Assembly: GCF_036226885.1 (NCBI RefSeq)
Contig: NZ_CP109027.1
Location: forward strand, 7,378,001-7,442,000
DNA from: Streptomyces sp. NBC_00663
Lineage (GTDB): Bacteria > Actinomycetota > Actinomycetes > Streptomycetales > Streptomycetaceae
DNA: 64,000 nucleotides
Direction of reading: 5' to 3'
The position numbers and the translations under genes are program-made. Below the pieces are notes generated by a model that was not told the origin of the DNA, made no database searches, and was given only the letters and a program-made list of their open reading frames with translations. This document shows positions 33,018 through 42,345 of this stretch, piece after piece; positions within the stretch are counted from its first letter, which is position 1; each line of letters begins with the position of its first letter.

Positions 33018-35042
33018 ATGACGCAACTCCAGGGCAAGCGCTTGCCGAGACCGGGAGCCGGTCAGGGCAGGGTGCTGGCCGCCGTGCTCGGCCTCGTCGC
33101 CGCGCTGGGCCTCGGGGCGGTGGGGCAGGCCAAGGCCGCCACCCCGTCGCCCGAGCGGTCGGCCCCGGCCGTCTCCGCCGGGAAGGCCCCCTCGGCCGCT
33201 GCCTCCCGGTGGACCGACCGGCCGCACGGTTTCGCCTCGCTCGCCGGTGGGACCACCGGCGGGGCCGGCGGCAAGGTCGTGACGGTCACCGACCAGGCCT
33301 CGCTCGCGAAGTACGCGGCGGCCGAGGAGCCGTACGTCATCCGGGTGTCGGGGTCGATAGCCGTCGAGCCCTTCGGCTCGGACATCGTCGTGGCCTCGGA
33401 CAAGACGGTCATCGGCGTCGGTGACACCGGCGAGATCGTCCACGGCGAACTGCACCTCAACCCCGGTACCAGCAACGTCATCATCCGCAACCTGACCATT
33501 CGCGACAGCTATGTCGAGGGTGACTGGGACGGCAAGACGACCGACTTCGACGCGATCCAGATGGACACCGTCGACCATGTCTGGATCGACCACAACCGGT
33601 TCACGCACATGGGCGACGGGCTGCTCGACATCCGCAAGGACAGTCGGTACATCACCGTCTCCTACAACCAGTTCACGAACCACAACAAGGCGTTCGGGAT
33701 CGGCTGGACCACCAACGTCCTGACCGAGATGACGATCGACCACAACTGGTTCCACGGCACCAAACAGCGCAACCCCTCGGCGGACAACCTCGCCTACGCC
33801 CACCTGTACAACAACTACCTGTCCTCGCAGGTCGCGGACGGCGACCCGGTGTGGACGTACGGGAACTGGGCGCGCGGCAAGACGAAGATGGTCATCGAGA
33901 ACAGCTACTACGACGGCGTCCAGCACCCCTACCAGGCCGACGCCACGGCCGAGTTGGTGCAGCGCGGGTCGATCCTGAGGAACACCACCGGGCGAACGGA
34001 CGCCTGGGGTAAGGCCTTTGACCCGCGGGAGTTCTACGACTACCGCCTGGACCCGGCCGCGGCCGTGCCGGCGCTCGTGAAGCGGTTCTCCGGGCCGCAG
34101 CAGCAAATCGGGGTCACTCTGCACGTCCCGGCGGACTATCCGACCGTGCAGGCCGCCGTGGACGCCGTTCCCGACGGCAACGCCGTGCCCGTCACCGTCG
34201 CCATCGCGCCCGGCACCTACCGGGCCAAGGTGTACATCCCCGCGATCAAGCCGAACATTGTGCTGCACGGGACTGGACAAGATCGCGCCGACACCGTCAT
34301 CGTCTACGACACACCCGCCGCGTACGGCGGTTCGACCGGCAGCGCCACCGTGCGGATCGCCGCGAACGACGTCACGGCACGCCACCTCACCTTCAGCAAC
34401 GACTTCGACGAGGCCGCGGTCGAGCTGAACGGCGAGCAGGCCCTCGCGATGAAGACGACCGGTGACCGGATCGTCTTCGAGGACACCGCCTTCCTGGGCA
34501 ACCAGGACACCCTGATGACCGACAGCCCCAAGCTGACCACCGTCAGCCGGGTCTACCTGCGCGACTCGTACATCGAGGGCGACGTCGACTTCGTCTACGG
34601 ACGGGCGACGACCGTGATCGACCGGTCGGTGATCCGGCTGCTGAGCCGGGGCTCGACCACCAACAACGGTTATCTGACGGCCGCCTCGACCTGGACCGGG
34701 AACCCCTACGGCTTCCTGATCACCCGGTCGAGGGTCGTGAGCGACGCGCCGGACCAGTCCTTCCACCTGGGCCGGCCGTGGCACCCGGGAGGCGAACCGG
34801 AGGCCGTCGCCCAGGTGTTGATCCGCGACACCGAGCTGCCCGCGGCGGTGAAGTCCGCGCCGTGGACCGACATGAGCGGCTTCTCGTGGAAGGACGCGCG
34901 GTTCACCGAGTACCGCAACTACGGCCCCGGGTCCGAAGTCACCGCGGACCGGCCGCAGATGAGCGACGAGGACGCCCGCGCCCACACCGTCGCCGACTAC
35001 CTCGCGGGAAGCGACGGCTGGGCGCCGTACACCCGCCCCTGA
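33018..35042 (+). CDS. Bifunctional secreted PL1 pectate lyase - CE8 pectin methylesterase fusion
   Basis: 674 residues from ATG 33018 (GGGAG upstream). Signal peptide about 1-40. Lyase domain about 60-350: VWIDHNRFTHMGDGLLDIR, calcium acidic residues and the catalytic Arg in KQRNPSADNLAYAHLYNN, a variant of the RxPxxR pattern of the other PL1 proteins here. CE8 domain about 365-670: GEQALAM, LGNQDTL, GDVDFVYGRAT and LGRPWHPG hold the two catalytic aspartates, glutamine and arginine/tryptophan. One enzyme would remove methyl esters and cut the exposed galacturonan. No obvious linker between domains. Confidence 0.9.
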   Translation: MTQLQGKRLPRPGAGQGRVLAAVLGLVAALGLGAVGQAKAATPSPERSAPAVSAGKAPSAAASRWTDRPHGFASLAGGTTGGAGGKVVTVTDQASLAKYAAAEEPYVIRVSGSIAVEPFGSDIVVASDKTVIGVGDTGEIVHGELHLNPGTSNVIIRNLTIRDSYVEGDWDGKTTDFDAIQMDTVDHVWIDHNRFTHMGDGLLDIRKDSRYITVSYNQFTNHNKAFGIGWTTNVLTEMTIDHNWFHGTKQRNPSADNLAYAHLYNNYLSSQVADGDPVWTYGNWARGKTKMVIENSYYDGVQHPYQADATAELVQRGSILRNTTGRTDAWGKAFDPREFYDYRLDPAAAVPALVKRFSGPQQQIGVTLHVPADYPTVQAAVDAVPDGNAVPVTVAIAPGTYRAKVYIPAIKPNIVLHGTGQDRADTVIVYDTPAAYGGSTGSATVRIAANDVTARHLTFSNDFDEAAVELNGEQALAMKTTGDRIVFEDTAFLGNQDTLMTDSPKLTTVSRVYLRDSYIEGDVDFVYGRATTVIDRSVIRLLSRGSTTNNGYLTAASTWTGNPYGFLITRSRVVSDAPDQSFHLGRPWHPGGEPEAVAQVLIRDTELPAAVKSAPWTDMSGFSWKDARFTEYRNYGPGSEVTADRPQMSDEDARAHTVADYLAGSDGWAPYTRP

Positions 35043-35064
35043 CCCCCACAACTTCATAGCTCCA

Positions 35065-35128
35065 CACAGCCCCACGACTGCACAGCCCCACGACTGCACA
35101 GCCCCACGACTGCACAGCCCCACGACCT
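35065..35128 (+). repeat. 16-bp tandem repeat, four copies
   Basis: CACAGCCCCACGACTG is repeated at 35065, 35081, 35097 and 35113, the last ending CT instead of TG. It fills most of the gap before the binding-protein gene and offers a run of short GTGG/CCAC symmetries but no clear terminator. Confidence 0.9.
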
Positions 35129-35181
35129 CACAGCTTCACCCGGTCGAAGAAGTGTTTGATCCAGAAGAAGAGAGCCGACCC

Positions 35182-36525
35182 ATGAAGATCAACATCCGCA
35201 GAAGCAGGCGCGCCGCCGTGGCCGTCGCCCTGGGCTCCGTCCTCGCCCTGACCGCCACCGCCTGCGGTGACGACGGCAGCGGCACCGGCGGCGACAAGGG
35301 CGACGAGGGCAGCGGCAAGGGCAAGATCGTCTTCTGGGACAACAACGGCGGTGTCCGCACCGACGCCTGGAAGGCGATCATCGCCGACTTCGAGAAGGCC
35401 AACCCGGACATCGACGTCGAGTACGTCGGTATCCCCTCCGCGGACTACCAGTCCAAGGTCGAGACCGCCATCCAGGGCGGCGGTCTGCCGGACGTCGGCG
35501 GTGTCGGCGCGGCGATGATCGCCAGCTTCTCCGCCCAGAAGGTGCTGGAGCCGGTCGACGACCGGCTCGCCAAGTCCTCGCTCAACGGCAAGCTCAACGA
35601 GGACATGGTCACCTCGCTGAAGGCGGCCGGCGGCGTCGACGACACGTTGTACTCGGTGCCGACCTCCGCGAACAACGGTGTGCTCTACTACCGCACCGAC
35701 CTGTTCGAGAAGGCGGGCCTGGACGAGCCGACGACCTGGGACAAGTTCTACGCGGCGGCGGACAAGCTCACCAACGCCAAGAAGAACGAGTTCGGTTACA
35801 CCATCCGTGGTGGCGCCGGTTCCATCGCCCAGGCGCTGGACGCGATGTACGGACAGAGCGGTCTCACGTCCTTCTGGAACGGTGACAAGACCACCGTCAA
35901 CGACCCGAAGAACGTCGAGGCGCTGGAGAAGTACGCCGCGCTCTACAAGAAGGACACCCCGTCCGCCGACCTCAACAACGACTTCACCAAGATGGTCGCC
36001 CAGTGGGATTCCGGCACGATCGGAATGCTCAACCACAACCTGGGTTCCTACCAGGACCATGTGAAGTCGCTCGGCGCCGACAAGTTCCGCGGTATTCCGC
36101 AGCCGACCGGTGCGTCCGGCAAGCGGGTGCAGGTGTCCAACCCCGTTGACGGTATCGGCCTGTTCAAGAGCTCCAAGAACAAGGAAGCGGCCTGGAAGTT
36201 CATCGAGTTCGCGGTCTCGCACGCGGAGAACTCGAAGTTCAACGAGTCGGCGGGCCAGGTGCCGGCCAACAACGAGGCCGCCAAGGACGCGTGGATCTCC
36301 AAGGCCGAGCCCACGAAGCTCGCCGCTGACGCGCTGACCGACGGTTCGACCACCATTGTCCAGCTGCCGTACTACCTGCCCGACTGGGGCACCATCTCCA
36401 AGGCCGACAACGAGCCGAACTTCCAGAAGGTGCTGCTCGGGAAGATGAGCGCGAAGGACTTCCTGGACACGCTGGCCGATCAGCTGAACGACGCCCAGGC
36501 GGAGTGGAATTCGCAGAAGGGCTGA
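35182..36525 (+). CDS. Sugar-binding lipoprotein of the pectin-island ABC importer
   Basis: 447 residues from ATG 35182. Lipoprotein signal ending LTATAC (Cys28), a somewhat weak lipobox. Type-1 binding fold: KIVFWDNNGGVRTDAWKAIIADFEKANPDIDVEYV, LYSVPTSANNGVLYYRTDLFEKAGL, MVAQWDSGTIGMLNHNLGSYQ. It is the only binding protein in the island and the probable partner of permeases at 26393-28218, though separated by five enzyme genes. Confidence 0.88.
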   Translation: MKINIRRSRRAAVAVALGSVLALTATACGDDGSGTGGDKGDEGSGKGKIVFWDNNGGVRTDAWKAIIADFEKANPDIDVEYVGIPSADYQSKVETAIQGGGLPDVGGVGAAMIASFSAQKVLEPVDDRLAKSSLNGKLNEDMVTSLKAAGGVDDTLYSVPTSANNGVLYYRTDLFEKAGLDEPTTWDKFYAAADKLTNAKKNEFGYTIRGGAGSIAQALDAMYGQSGLTSFWNGDKTTVNDPKNVEALEKYAALYKKDTPSADLNNDFTKMVAQWDSGTIGMLNHNLGSYQDHVKSLGADKFRGIPQPTGASGKRVQVSNPVDGIGLFKSSKNKEAAWKFIEFAVSHAENSKFNESAGQVPANNEAAKDAWISKAEPTKLAADALTDGSTTIVQLPYYLPDWGTISKADNEPNFQKVLLGKMSAKDFLDTLADQLNDAQAEWNSQKG

Positions 36526-36574
36526 TTTCTTCCCAGAGCTCGGGTGGTTTCTGTCCGTGGGGGACTGCGGGGCC

Positions 36575-36606
36575 GTTGTGGCTGGTCGCGCAGTTCCCCG
36601 CGCCCT
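36575..36606 (+). repeat. Dispersed intergenic element, short form (copy 3)
   Basis: GTTGTGGCTGGTCGCGCAG then TTCCCCGCGCCCTC, one base different at the end from the copy at 16681. It lies between the binding-protein stop and the acetylesterase start. Confidence 0.85.
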
Positions 36607-36631
36607 CAAGGGTGTTGACGAAAGGGACGTT

Positions 36632-37429
36632 GTGTCCGTTACCCGTAGACAAGTCACTGCCGCGGCGCTTGGCGCCGTTCCCCTCGCCTTCGCGGCCACC
36701 GGTACCGCTCAGGCCGCGTCATCCCGCAAGCGCACTCTCTACATCGCCGGTGATTCCACCGCCGCCCAGAAATACGCCGACGCCGCTCCCGAGACCGGGT
36801 GGGGCATGGCACTTCCCTTCTTTCTGCACAAGGACCGGCCCGTCGCCAATCACGCGGTGAACGGGCGGAGTTCGAAGAGTTTCGTCGACGAAGGCCGGCT
36901 TGATGTGATCCTCGCGGCGATTCAGCCCGGGGACTTCCTCCTCATCCAGTTCGGGCACAACGACGAGAAGTCCGCCGACCCGACCCGGTACACCGAGCCC
37001 TGGACGACGTACCAGGACTGTCTGCGGCTGTACATCGACGGCGCCCGCGCCCATGGCGCCCGGCCCGTTCTCGCCACCTCCGTCGAGCGCCGGAAGTTCG
37101 ACGCGGCCGGCAACGCCCTGCCGACCCACGGCGACTACCCGGCGGCGATGCGGGCGCTGGCCGAGGAGGAGGGCGTGGCGCTGCTCGACATCCAGGCCCT
37201 GTCCCTCGCCCTGTGGCAGCGGCTCGGGGTCGAGGAGACCAAGACGTACTTCAACTGGACCGCGACCGAGCAGGACAACACGCACTTCAACCCGCCGGGC
37301 GCGATCGCCGCGGCGCGGCTCGTGGCGCGGGAGCTGCTGCGGACCGGGGTGCTGCGGCCACGGGATGTCTGCCGCCTCGACGACGAGATCCCCACGTCCT
37401 GGATCACCTGGCCCGAAGCCACCGCGTAA
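36632..37429 (+). CDS. Rhamnogalacturonan acetylesterase, family CE12 (SGNH)
   Basis: 265 residues from GTG 36632 (AAAGGGA upstream); the longer frame from 36557 runs through a repeat element. Tat-type signal VTRRQVTAAALGAVPLAFAA. SGNH blocks: nucleophile Ser42 in YIAGDSTAA, GHND in FGHNDEKSAD, and Asp-His in DNTHFN near 217-221. It removes acetyl groups from the rhamnogalacturonan I backbone, opening it to the PL4 lyase at 46827. Confidence 0.87.
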   Translation: MSVTRRQVTAAALGAVPLAFAATGTAQAASSRKRTLYIAGDSTAAQKYADAAPETGWGMALPFFLHKDRPVANHAVNGRSSKSFVDEGRLDVILAAIQPGDFLLIQFGHNDEKSADPTRYTEPWTTYQDCLRLYIDGARAHGARPVLATSVERRKFDAAGNALPTHGDYPAAMRALAEEEGVALLDIQALSLALWQRLGVEETKTYFNWTATEQDNTHFNPPGAIAAARLVARELLRTGVLRPRDVCRLDDEIPTSWITWPEATA

Positions 37430-37468
37430 CCGCCTCCACCCACCGATCCGAGAAGAGAGAGCCGCACC

Positions 37469-38803
37469 ATGGACACACAGAGATGGCATGGGCATGTCAC
37501 AGTTGCCTCGGTGGCGCGCGCTGCTGCCGCCGTGCTCGGCTGCACCGCCCTCGTCCTCGCCGTGACCGGCCCCAGCGCCCAGGCACAGGGCCGTGACCTG
37601 GCCCGGCAGACGCTGCCCGCGAACGACGGCTGGGCCTCGTACGGCACCGGGACCACCGGCGGGGCCAAGGCCGACGCCGATCACGTCTACTCCGTCTCCA
37701 CCTGGGCCGAGTTCAAGGCCGCCCTCGCCGCCGGCGGTGACGCGCCGAAGATCATCAAGGTCAAGGGGACCATCGACGCCGTCTCCGAGGGCTGTGACGC
37801 CTTCGCCGCCGACGGGTACGACTTCGACGCCTACCTCGCCAAGTACTCGCCGGAGGCCTGGGGCCTCGACACCGACCTGAGCGCGGAGCCCGCCGACAGT
37901 CCGGAAGGGCTGCGGGCGGTCTCCGCCGCCAACCAGAACAAGATCATCAAGGCCGCCGTCCCCGCCAACACCACCATCGTCGGCATCGGCAAGAACGCGG
38001 GCTTCAAGGGCGCCAGCCTCCAGATCACCGGCGTCGACAACGTCATCGTCCGCAATCTGACCTTCGAGAGCCCGATCGACTGCTTCCCGCAGTGGGACCC
38101 GACCGACGGGGACAAGGGCAACTGGAACTCCGAGTACGACACGGCCGTCGTCTACGGCTCCACCCATGTCTGGATCGACCACAACACCTTCACCGACGGC
38201 TCCCACCCCGACAGCGCCGCGCCGACCTACTTCGGCATGCTCTACCAGCAGCACGACGGTGAGCTGGACATCGTCAAGGGCGCCGACTACGTCACCGCCT
38301 CCTGGAACGTCTTCGCCGACCACGACAAGACGATCCTCATCGGCAACAGCGACAGCGCCGCGACCACGGCGATCGACCGGGGCCACCTGAAGGTGACGTT
38401 CCACCACAACCTGTTCTCGAACCTGGTCGAGCGCGCGCCGCGGGTCCGCTTCGGGCAGGTCGACTCGTACAACAACCACTTCGTGGCGAGCGACGACTAC
38501 GCCTACAGCTTCGGCATCGGCAAGGAGTCCCAGCTCGTCGCCGAGCACAACGCGTTCACGCTGCCGGACGGGGTCAGCGCCGCCAAGGTGCTCAAGCGGT
38601 GGAACGTCTCGCCGCTGACCGCCGCCGACAACACCGTGAACGGCCAGGTCACCGACCTGATCGCCGTCCACAATGCGGAGATCCCGGCCGAGACCCTGGA
38701 GTCCGGCGCCGGCTGGACGCCCACCCTGCGCACCAAGGTCGACCCGGTCAAGGCGGTCCCGGCGATCGTCGACCACCGCGCGGGCGCCGGCAACGCCTGC
38801 TGA
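37469..38803 (+). CDS. Secreted pectate lyase, family PL1
   Basis: 444 residues, signal peptide about 1-39 (ending AQAQG). Beta-helix with HVWIDHNTFTDGSHPDS, QQHDGELDIVKGADYVTASWNVFADHDKTILIGNSDS and catalytic RAPRVRFGQVDSYNN. Close paralogue of the PL1 at 28218. ATG 37469 follows GAGAGAG. Downstream hairpin (38820-38871) probably ends its transcript. Confidence 0.9.
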   Translation: MDTQRWHGHVTVASVARAAAAVLGCTALVLAVTGPSAQAQGRDLARQTLPANDGWASYGTGTTGGAKADADHVYSVSTWAEFKAALAAGGDAPKIIKVKGTIDAVSEGCDAFAADGYDFDAYLAKYSPEAWGLDTDLSAEPADSPEGLRAVSAANQNKIIKAAVPANTTIVGIGKNAGFKGASLQITGVDNVIVRNLTFESPIDCFPQWDPTDGDKGNWNSEYDTAVVYGSTHVWIDHNTFTDGSHPDSAAPTYFGMLYQQHDGELDIVKGADYVTASWNVFADHDKTILIGNSDSAATTAIDRGHLKVTFHHNLFSNLVERAPRVRFGQVDSYNNHFVASDDYAYSFGIGKESQLVAEHNAFTLPDGVSAAKVLKRWNVSPLTAADNTVNGQVTDLIAVHNAEIPAETLESGAGWTPTLRTKVDPVKAVPAIVDHRAGAGNAC

Positions 38804-38819
38804 CGCCTGCCACCCGAAC

Positions 38820-38871
38820 GGCCGGGGCGGACCACGTCGTGCTCACGACTCGGAGTGCGCCCGCCCCGGCC
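38820..38871 (+). terminator. Long-loop hairpin after the PL1 gene
   Basis: GGCCGGGGCGG (38820-38830) pairs perfectly with CCGCCCCGGCC (38861-38871), an 11-bp GC stem with a 30-nt loop, 16 nt after the lyase stop. Confidence 0.65.
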
Positions 38872-38950
38872 GGCACGGAAAAGACTCACCCCCCACGGCG
38901 AGGAAGTACCCGCACATCACCGAAGAGCCGCACAGCCTAGGAGCATCCCC

Positions 38951-40081
38951 ATGCCCTCGCCCCACCTCGAACTCCCCCTGTCCAGAAGGGGATTCCTCAT
39001 CGCGAGCGCAGGAGCCGCCGCCGCGCTGAGTGTCACCGCCGCCCCCGCGCAGGCCCGCAACGCCCGTGTCTTCGGCCGGTTCGGGTCACCCGCCGCGCGG
39101 CTGACGGCGACCACCCTGTACGTCGACGCCCAGGGCCGCGGCGACCACACCACCGTGCAGGCCGCCGTCAACGCCACCACCGGCAGCGGCTGGACCCTGG
39201 TCATCGCGCCGGGCACCTACCGGGAGACCGTCAGCCTCGACGCCACCCGTACGGAGGCCACCTGGATCGGCGCCTCGGAGGACCCGCGGGACGTCGTCAT
39301 CGTCTACGACAACGCGGCCGGCACCCCGAAGCCCGACGGCTCGGGAACGTACGGCACCACCGGCTCGGCCACCACCACCCTCCGCGCCGATGGCTTCACC
39401 GCCCGCTGGATCACCTTCGCCAACGACTGGCTGCGCGCCGACCACCCCGACATCAGCGGCACCCAGGCCGTCGCCCTCAAGGTCATGGGCGACCGCTCCG
39501 CCTTCCACCACTGCCGCTTCCTCGGCCACCAGGACACCCTGTACGCCGACTCCCTCGCCCTGACCGTCTTCGCCCGCCAGTACTTCTCCCACTGCTACGC
39601 CGAGGGCGACGTCGACTTCGTCTTCGGCCGGGCCACCGCGGTCTACGAGCACTGCCACTTCCGCACCCTGGACCGCACCGACCTGGCCGCCGCCCCGTAC
39701 GGCTTCGTCTTCGCGCCCTCCACGGCAGGCGCCAACCCCCTCGGCTACCTGGTCAGCCGCGGCCGGATCAGCAGCGAGGCCCCGGACGCCGCCTACAAGC
39801 TGGCCCGCCCCTGGGTGCCCAGCTCCGACACCACCGCCCGGCCCAGCCTCACCGTCCGCGACACCCGTCTCGGCGCCGGCATCGACGCGGTCGCGCCCTA
39901 CACCAATATGTCCAACTCCTACCCGTGGCAGAACCAGCGCTTCGCCGAGTACCACAACTTCGGCCCCGGCGCCGAGATCACGGTTCCCGAGAACCGACCC
40001 CAACTCACCGACGAGCAGGCCGAGTCAGCGACCCGCGAGGCCTACCTCGGTGACTGGCGGCCGTGGAAGGGGGAGTGCTGA
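38951..40081 (+). CDS. Secreted pectin methylesterase, family CE8
   Basis: 376 residues from ATG 38951. Twin-arginine signal LSRRGFLIASAGAAAALSV. Beta-helix with CE8 residues: GTQAVALKV (Gln), FLGHQDTLYAD (Asp), YAEGDVDFVFGRAT (Asp) and LARPWVPSSDTTARPS (Arg-Trp). It hydrolyses methyl esters of homogalacturonan so the lyases can act. Next methylesterase follows after 1 nt, so both are co-translated. Confidence 0.9.
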   Translation: MPSPHLELPLSRRGFLIASAGAAAALSVTAAPAQARNARVFGRFGSPAARLTATTLYVDAQGRGDHTTVQAAVNATTGSGWTLVIAPGTYRETVSLDATRTEATWIGASEDPRDVVIVYDNAAGTPKPDGSGTYGTTGSATTTLRADGFTARWITFANDWLRADHPDISGTQAVALKVMGDRSAFHHCRFLGHQDTLYADSLALTVFARQYFSHCYAEGDVDFVFGRATAVYEHCHFRTLDRTDLAAAPYGFVFAPSTAGANPLGYLVSRGRISSEAPDAAYKLARPWVPSSDTTARPSLTVRDTRLGAGIDAVAPYTNMSNSYPWQNQRFAEYHNFGPGAEITVPENRPQLTDEQAESATREAYLGDWRPWKGEC

Positions 40082-40082
40082 C

Positions 40083-41108
40083 ATGCGCCGACGCACCCTG
40101 CTGACGGGCCTGACGGCAGGTCTCCTGGCCGCGGGCTCCACCAACGCCTTCGCGAGCGACCGCCGGGTCCTGCACGTCCGCCCCGGCGGCTCAGTCCAGG
40201 CCGCCGTGGACGCGGTGGACGGGCCCGGCTGGACGATCGTCGTGCACCCGGGGACCTACCGCGAGGTCGTCAACGTGCCCGCCGACAAGGCCGAGTTGAC
40301 GATCCGCGGCGCCTCCTGCGAGCCGCGCGACGCCGTGATCGTCTTCGACCACGCCAACGGGACGCAGAAACCGGACGGGTCGGGCACGTACGGCACGGCC
40401 GGCTCCGCCACCTTCACCTCCGCCGCCCCGGGGCTGCTGGTCCGCGACCTCACCCTCGCCAACGACTGGCTGCGCGCCGACCACCCCGAGATCACCGGGA
40501 CGCAGGCGGTGGCGGCCTACACCTACGGCGACCGCACCCACTTCGAGAACGTCCGGCTCCTCGCCCACCAGGACACCCTGTTCGTCGAGACGACCGCGCT
40601 CACCTCCTTCGACCGGCAGTACTTCCACCACTGCTACATCGAAGGAGACGTCGACTTCGTCTTCGGCCGGGCCACCGCCGTCTTCGAGGACTGCCACTTC
40701 CACACCCTGCAACGGGACGTCACCTTCACCCCCAAAGGCATGGTCTTCGCCCCCTCCGCCGCCCGCGCCAACCCCTACGGCATCCTCGCGCTCCGCTCCC
40801 GCATCACCTCCGGCGCCGAGGACGCGGCCTACAAGCTCGCGCGACCCTGGGTCCCCTCGTACGAGACGACCGCCTGGCCGTCCCTCGTCGTCCGCGACAC
40901 CCGGATCGGGCCCGGCATCGACCCCGTCACCCCGTACACCAACATGCGGGAGCAGTACCCCTGGCAGACCATGCGCTTCGGGGAGTTCAGAAACTCCGGC
41001 CCGGGCGCGGTGATCACGGTCCCCGAGAACCGGCCCCAACTCACCGCCCAGGAAGCCGCGTCGCACACCAAGGCGACCTACCTCGGCGACTGGCGTCCCC
41101 GTGCGTAG
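40083..41108 (+). CDS. Secreted pectin methylesterase, family CE8 (paralogue)
   Basis: 341 residues from ATG 40083. Signal peptide MRRRTLLTGLTAGLLAAGSTNAF-like, ending near residue 25. Same catalytic set as its neighbour: GTQAVAAYT, LLAHQDTLFVE, YIEGDVDFVFGRAT, LARPWVPSYETTAWPS. The two are tandem duplicates with different export signals. The 3' end overlaps the next lyase by 8 nt. Confidence 0.9.
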   Translation: MRRRTLLTGLTAGLLAAGSTNAFASDRRVLHVRPGGSVQAAVDAVDGPGWTIVVHPGTYREVVNVPADKAELTIRGASCEPRDAVIVFDHANGTQKPDGSGTYGTAGSATFTSAAPGLLVRDLTLANDWLRADHPEITGTQAVAAYTYGDRTHFENVRLLAHQDTLFVETTALTSFDRQYFHHCYIEGDVDFVFGRATAVFEDCHFHTLQRDVTFTPKGMVFAPSAARANPYGILALRSRITSGAEDAAYKLARPWVPSYETTAWPSLVVRDTRIGPGIDPVTPYTNMREQYPWQTMRFGEFRNSGPGAVITVPENRPQLTAQEAASHTKATYLGDWRPRA

Positions 41109-42345
41109 GCTCGCCGCCGCTCTCCTGGCCGGCGTGTGTGTGCTGCTCGGGGCCCCCTCGGAGGCCTCCGCCACCGAGCAGCGCACCCCGATCGGCTGGG
41201 GCGCCGGCACCACCGGCGGGGCGGGCGGCACCACCTGGACCGTGCACACCCGCGCCGGGTTGAAGGAGGCCCTCGCGGCCACCGGTCCGAAGGTGATCCG
41301 GGTCGTCGGCACCGTCAACGGCCATGAGACGGACGACGGTTCGCTGCTCGGCGAGCAGGACTACGCCCCCGGCTACGACCTGACCAAGTACATGTCCTGC
41401 TTCGGCGAGGACGGCACCACCTGGTCCGACACCCGTTACGACTACTGCAAGCAGCAACGGCAGTTGCGGCAGACCGGCTCCAACAAGGAGAAGGCGCAGA
41501 TCCAGCTGACCGTCCCGAGCGACACCACGCTCGTCGGCGTCGGCGACAACGCCCGGCTTCTCGGCGTGTTCCTGACCGTCAACACCGGCACGAACATCAT
41601 CGTGCGGAACCTCCGGCTGGAGGCCCCGGTCGACCACTTCACCAGCTGGTCGCCGGACGACGGCACCCAGGGCAACTGGAACGCCCGCTTCGACGCGATG
41701 ACCGTCATCACCGGCAAGAACATCTGGGTCGACCACTGCACCTTCACCGACGGCCGCTTCCCGGACCGCGAGGCCCCGGTCGGCTTCCACGGCGAACACG
41801 TCCAACGGCACGACGGACTGCTCGACATCGAGGACGGCTCCGACCACATCACCGTCTCCGACAGCCGCTTCGAGGACCACGACAAGGCGCTCCTCATCGG
41901 CTCCGGCGACGGCCGCGGCGACCGCGACCGCGGACACCTCAAGGTCACCTTCGCCCGGAACCTGTTCACCGACATCGTGCAACGCGGACCACGCGTCCGC
42001 TTCGGGCAGGTCCACGTCCTCAACAACGTGTACGTGTCCCGCAGTCGCACCCCTCTCTACGCCCTCGGCGTGGGCGTGGAGTCCGCGATCTACTCCGAGC
42101 GCAACGTCTTCCGGTACGACGCGACCCTCGCCGCCTACGGAGGCGCGCACTTCCACGACAGCGGCTCCTGGACCGACGGACGCCCGGCCGGACTCGACAA
42201 GGTCGCCGCGGGCCTCGGGCTGACCGACGACGTCGGCTGGAACCCGGCGGACGCGTACGACTACCGGCCGCTCAGGTCGGCTGCCGCCGTGGAGCGCCAC
42301 GTCCTCACGCACGCCGGCGCCGGGAGGTTCCATGGCCACCCCTGA
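41101..42345 (+). CDS. Secreted pectate lyase, family PL1
   Basis: 414 residues from GTG 41101. Signal peptide about 1-24. Beta-helix lyase with NIWVDHCTFTDGRFPDRE, VQRHDGLLDIEDGSDHITVSD and catalytic RGPRVRFGQVHVLNN. It differs from the other PL1 proteins by a longer insertion near residues 80-125 (EQDYAPGYDLTKYMSCFGED...). Overlaps upstream esterase (8 nt) and downstream hydrolase (14 nt), so it is part of one transcript. Confidence 0.9.
   Translation: MRRLAAALLAGVCVLLGAPSEASATEQRTPIGWGAGTTGGAGGTTWTVHTRAGLKEALAATGPKVIRVVGTVNGHETDDGSLLGEQDYAPGYDLTKYMSCFGEDGTTWSDTRYDYCKQQRQLRQTGSNKEKAQIQLTVPSDTTLVGVGDNARLLGVFLTVNTGTNIIVRNLRLEAPVDHFTSWSPDDGTQGNWNARFDAMTVITGKNIWVDHCTFTDGRFPDREAPVGFHGEHVQRHDGLLDIEDGSDHITVSDSRFEDHDKALLIGSGDGRGDRDRGHLKVTFARNLFTDIVQRGPRVRFGQVHVLNNVYVSRSRTPLYALGVGVESAIYSERNVFRYDATLAAYGGAHFHDSGSWTDGRPAGLDKVAAGLGLTDDVGWNPADAYDYRPLRSAAAVERHVLTHAGAGRFHGHP

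Noticed and set aside
30867..35123. 1418-residue minus-strand open frame
   Set aside because: It is the complement of PmoA, GH43 and the PL1-CE8 gene; high GC keeps the opposite frame open. Composition is Val/Gly/Arg-rich and family-free.
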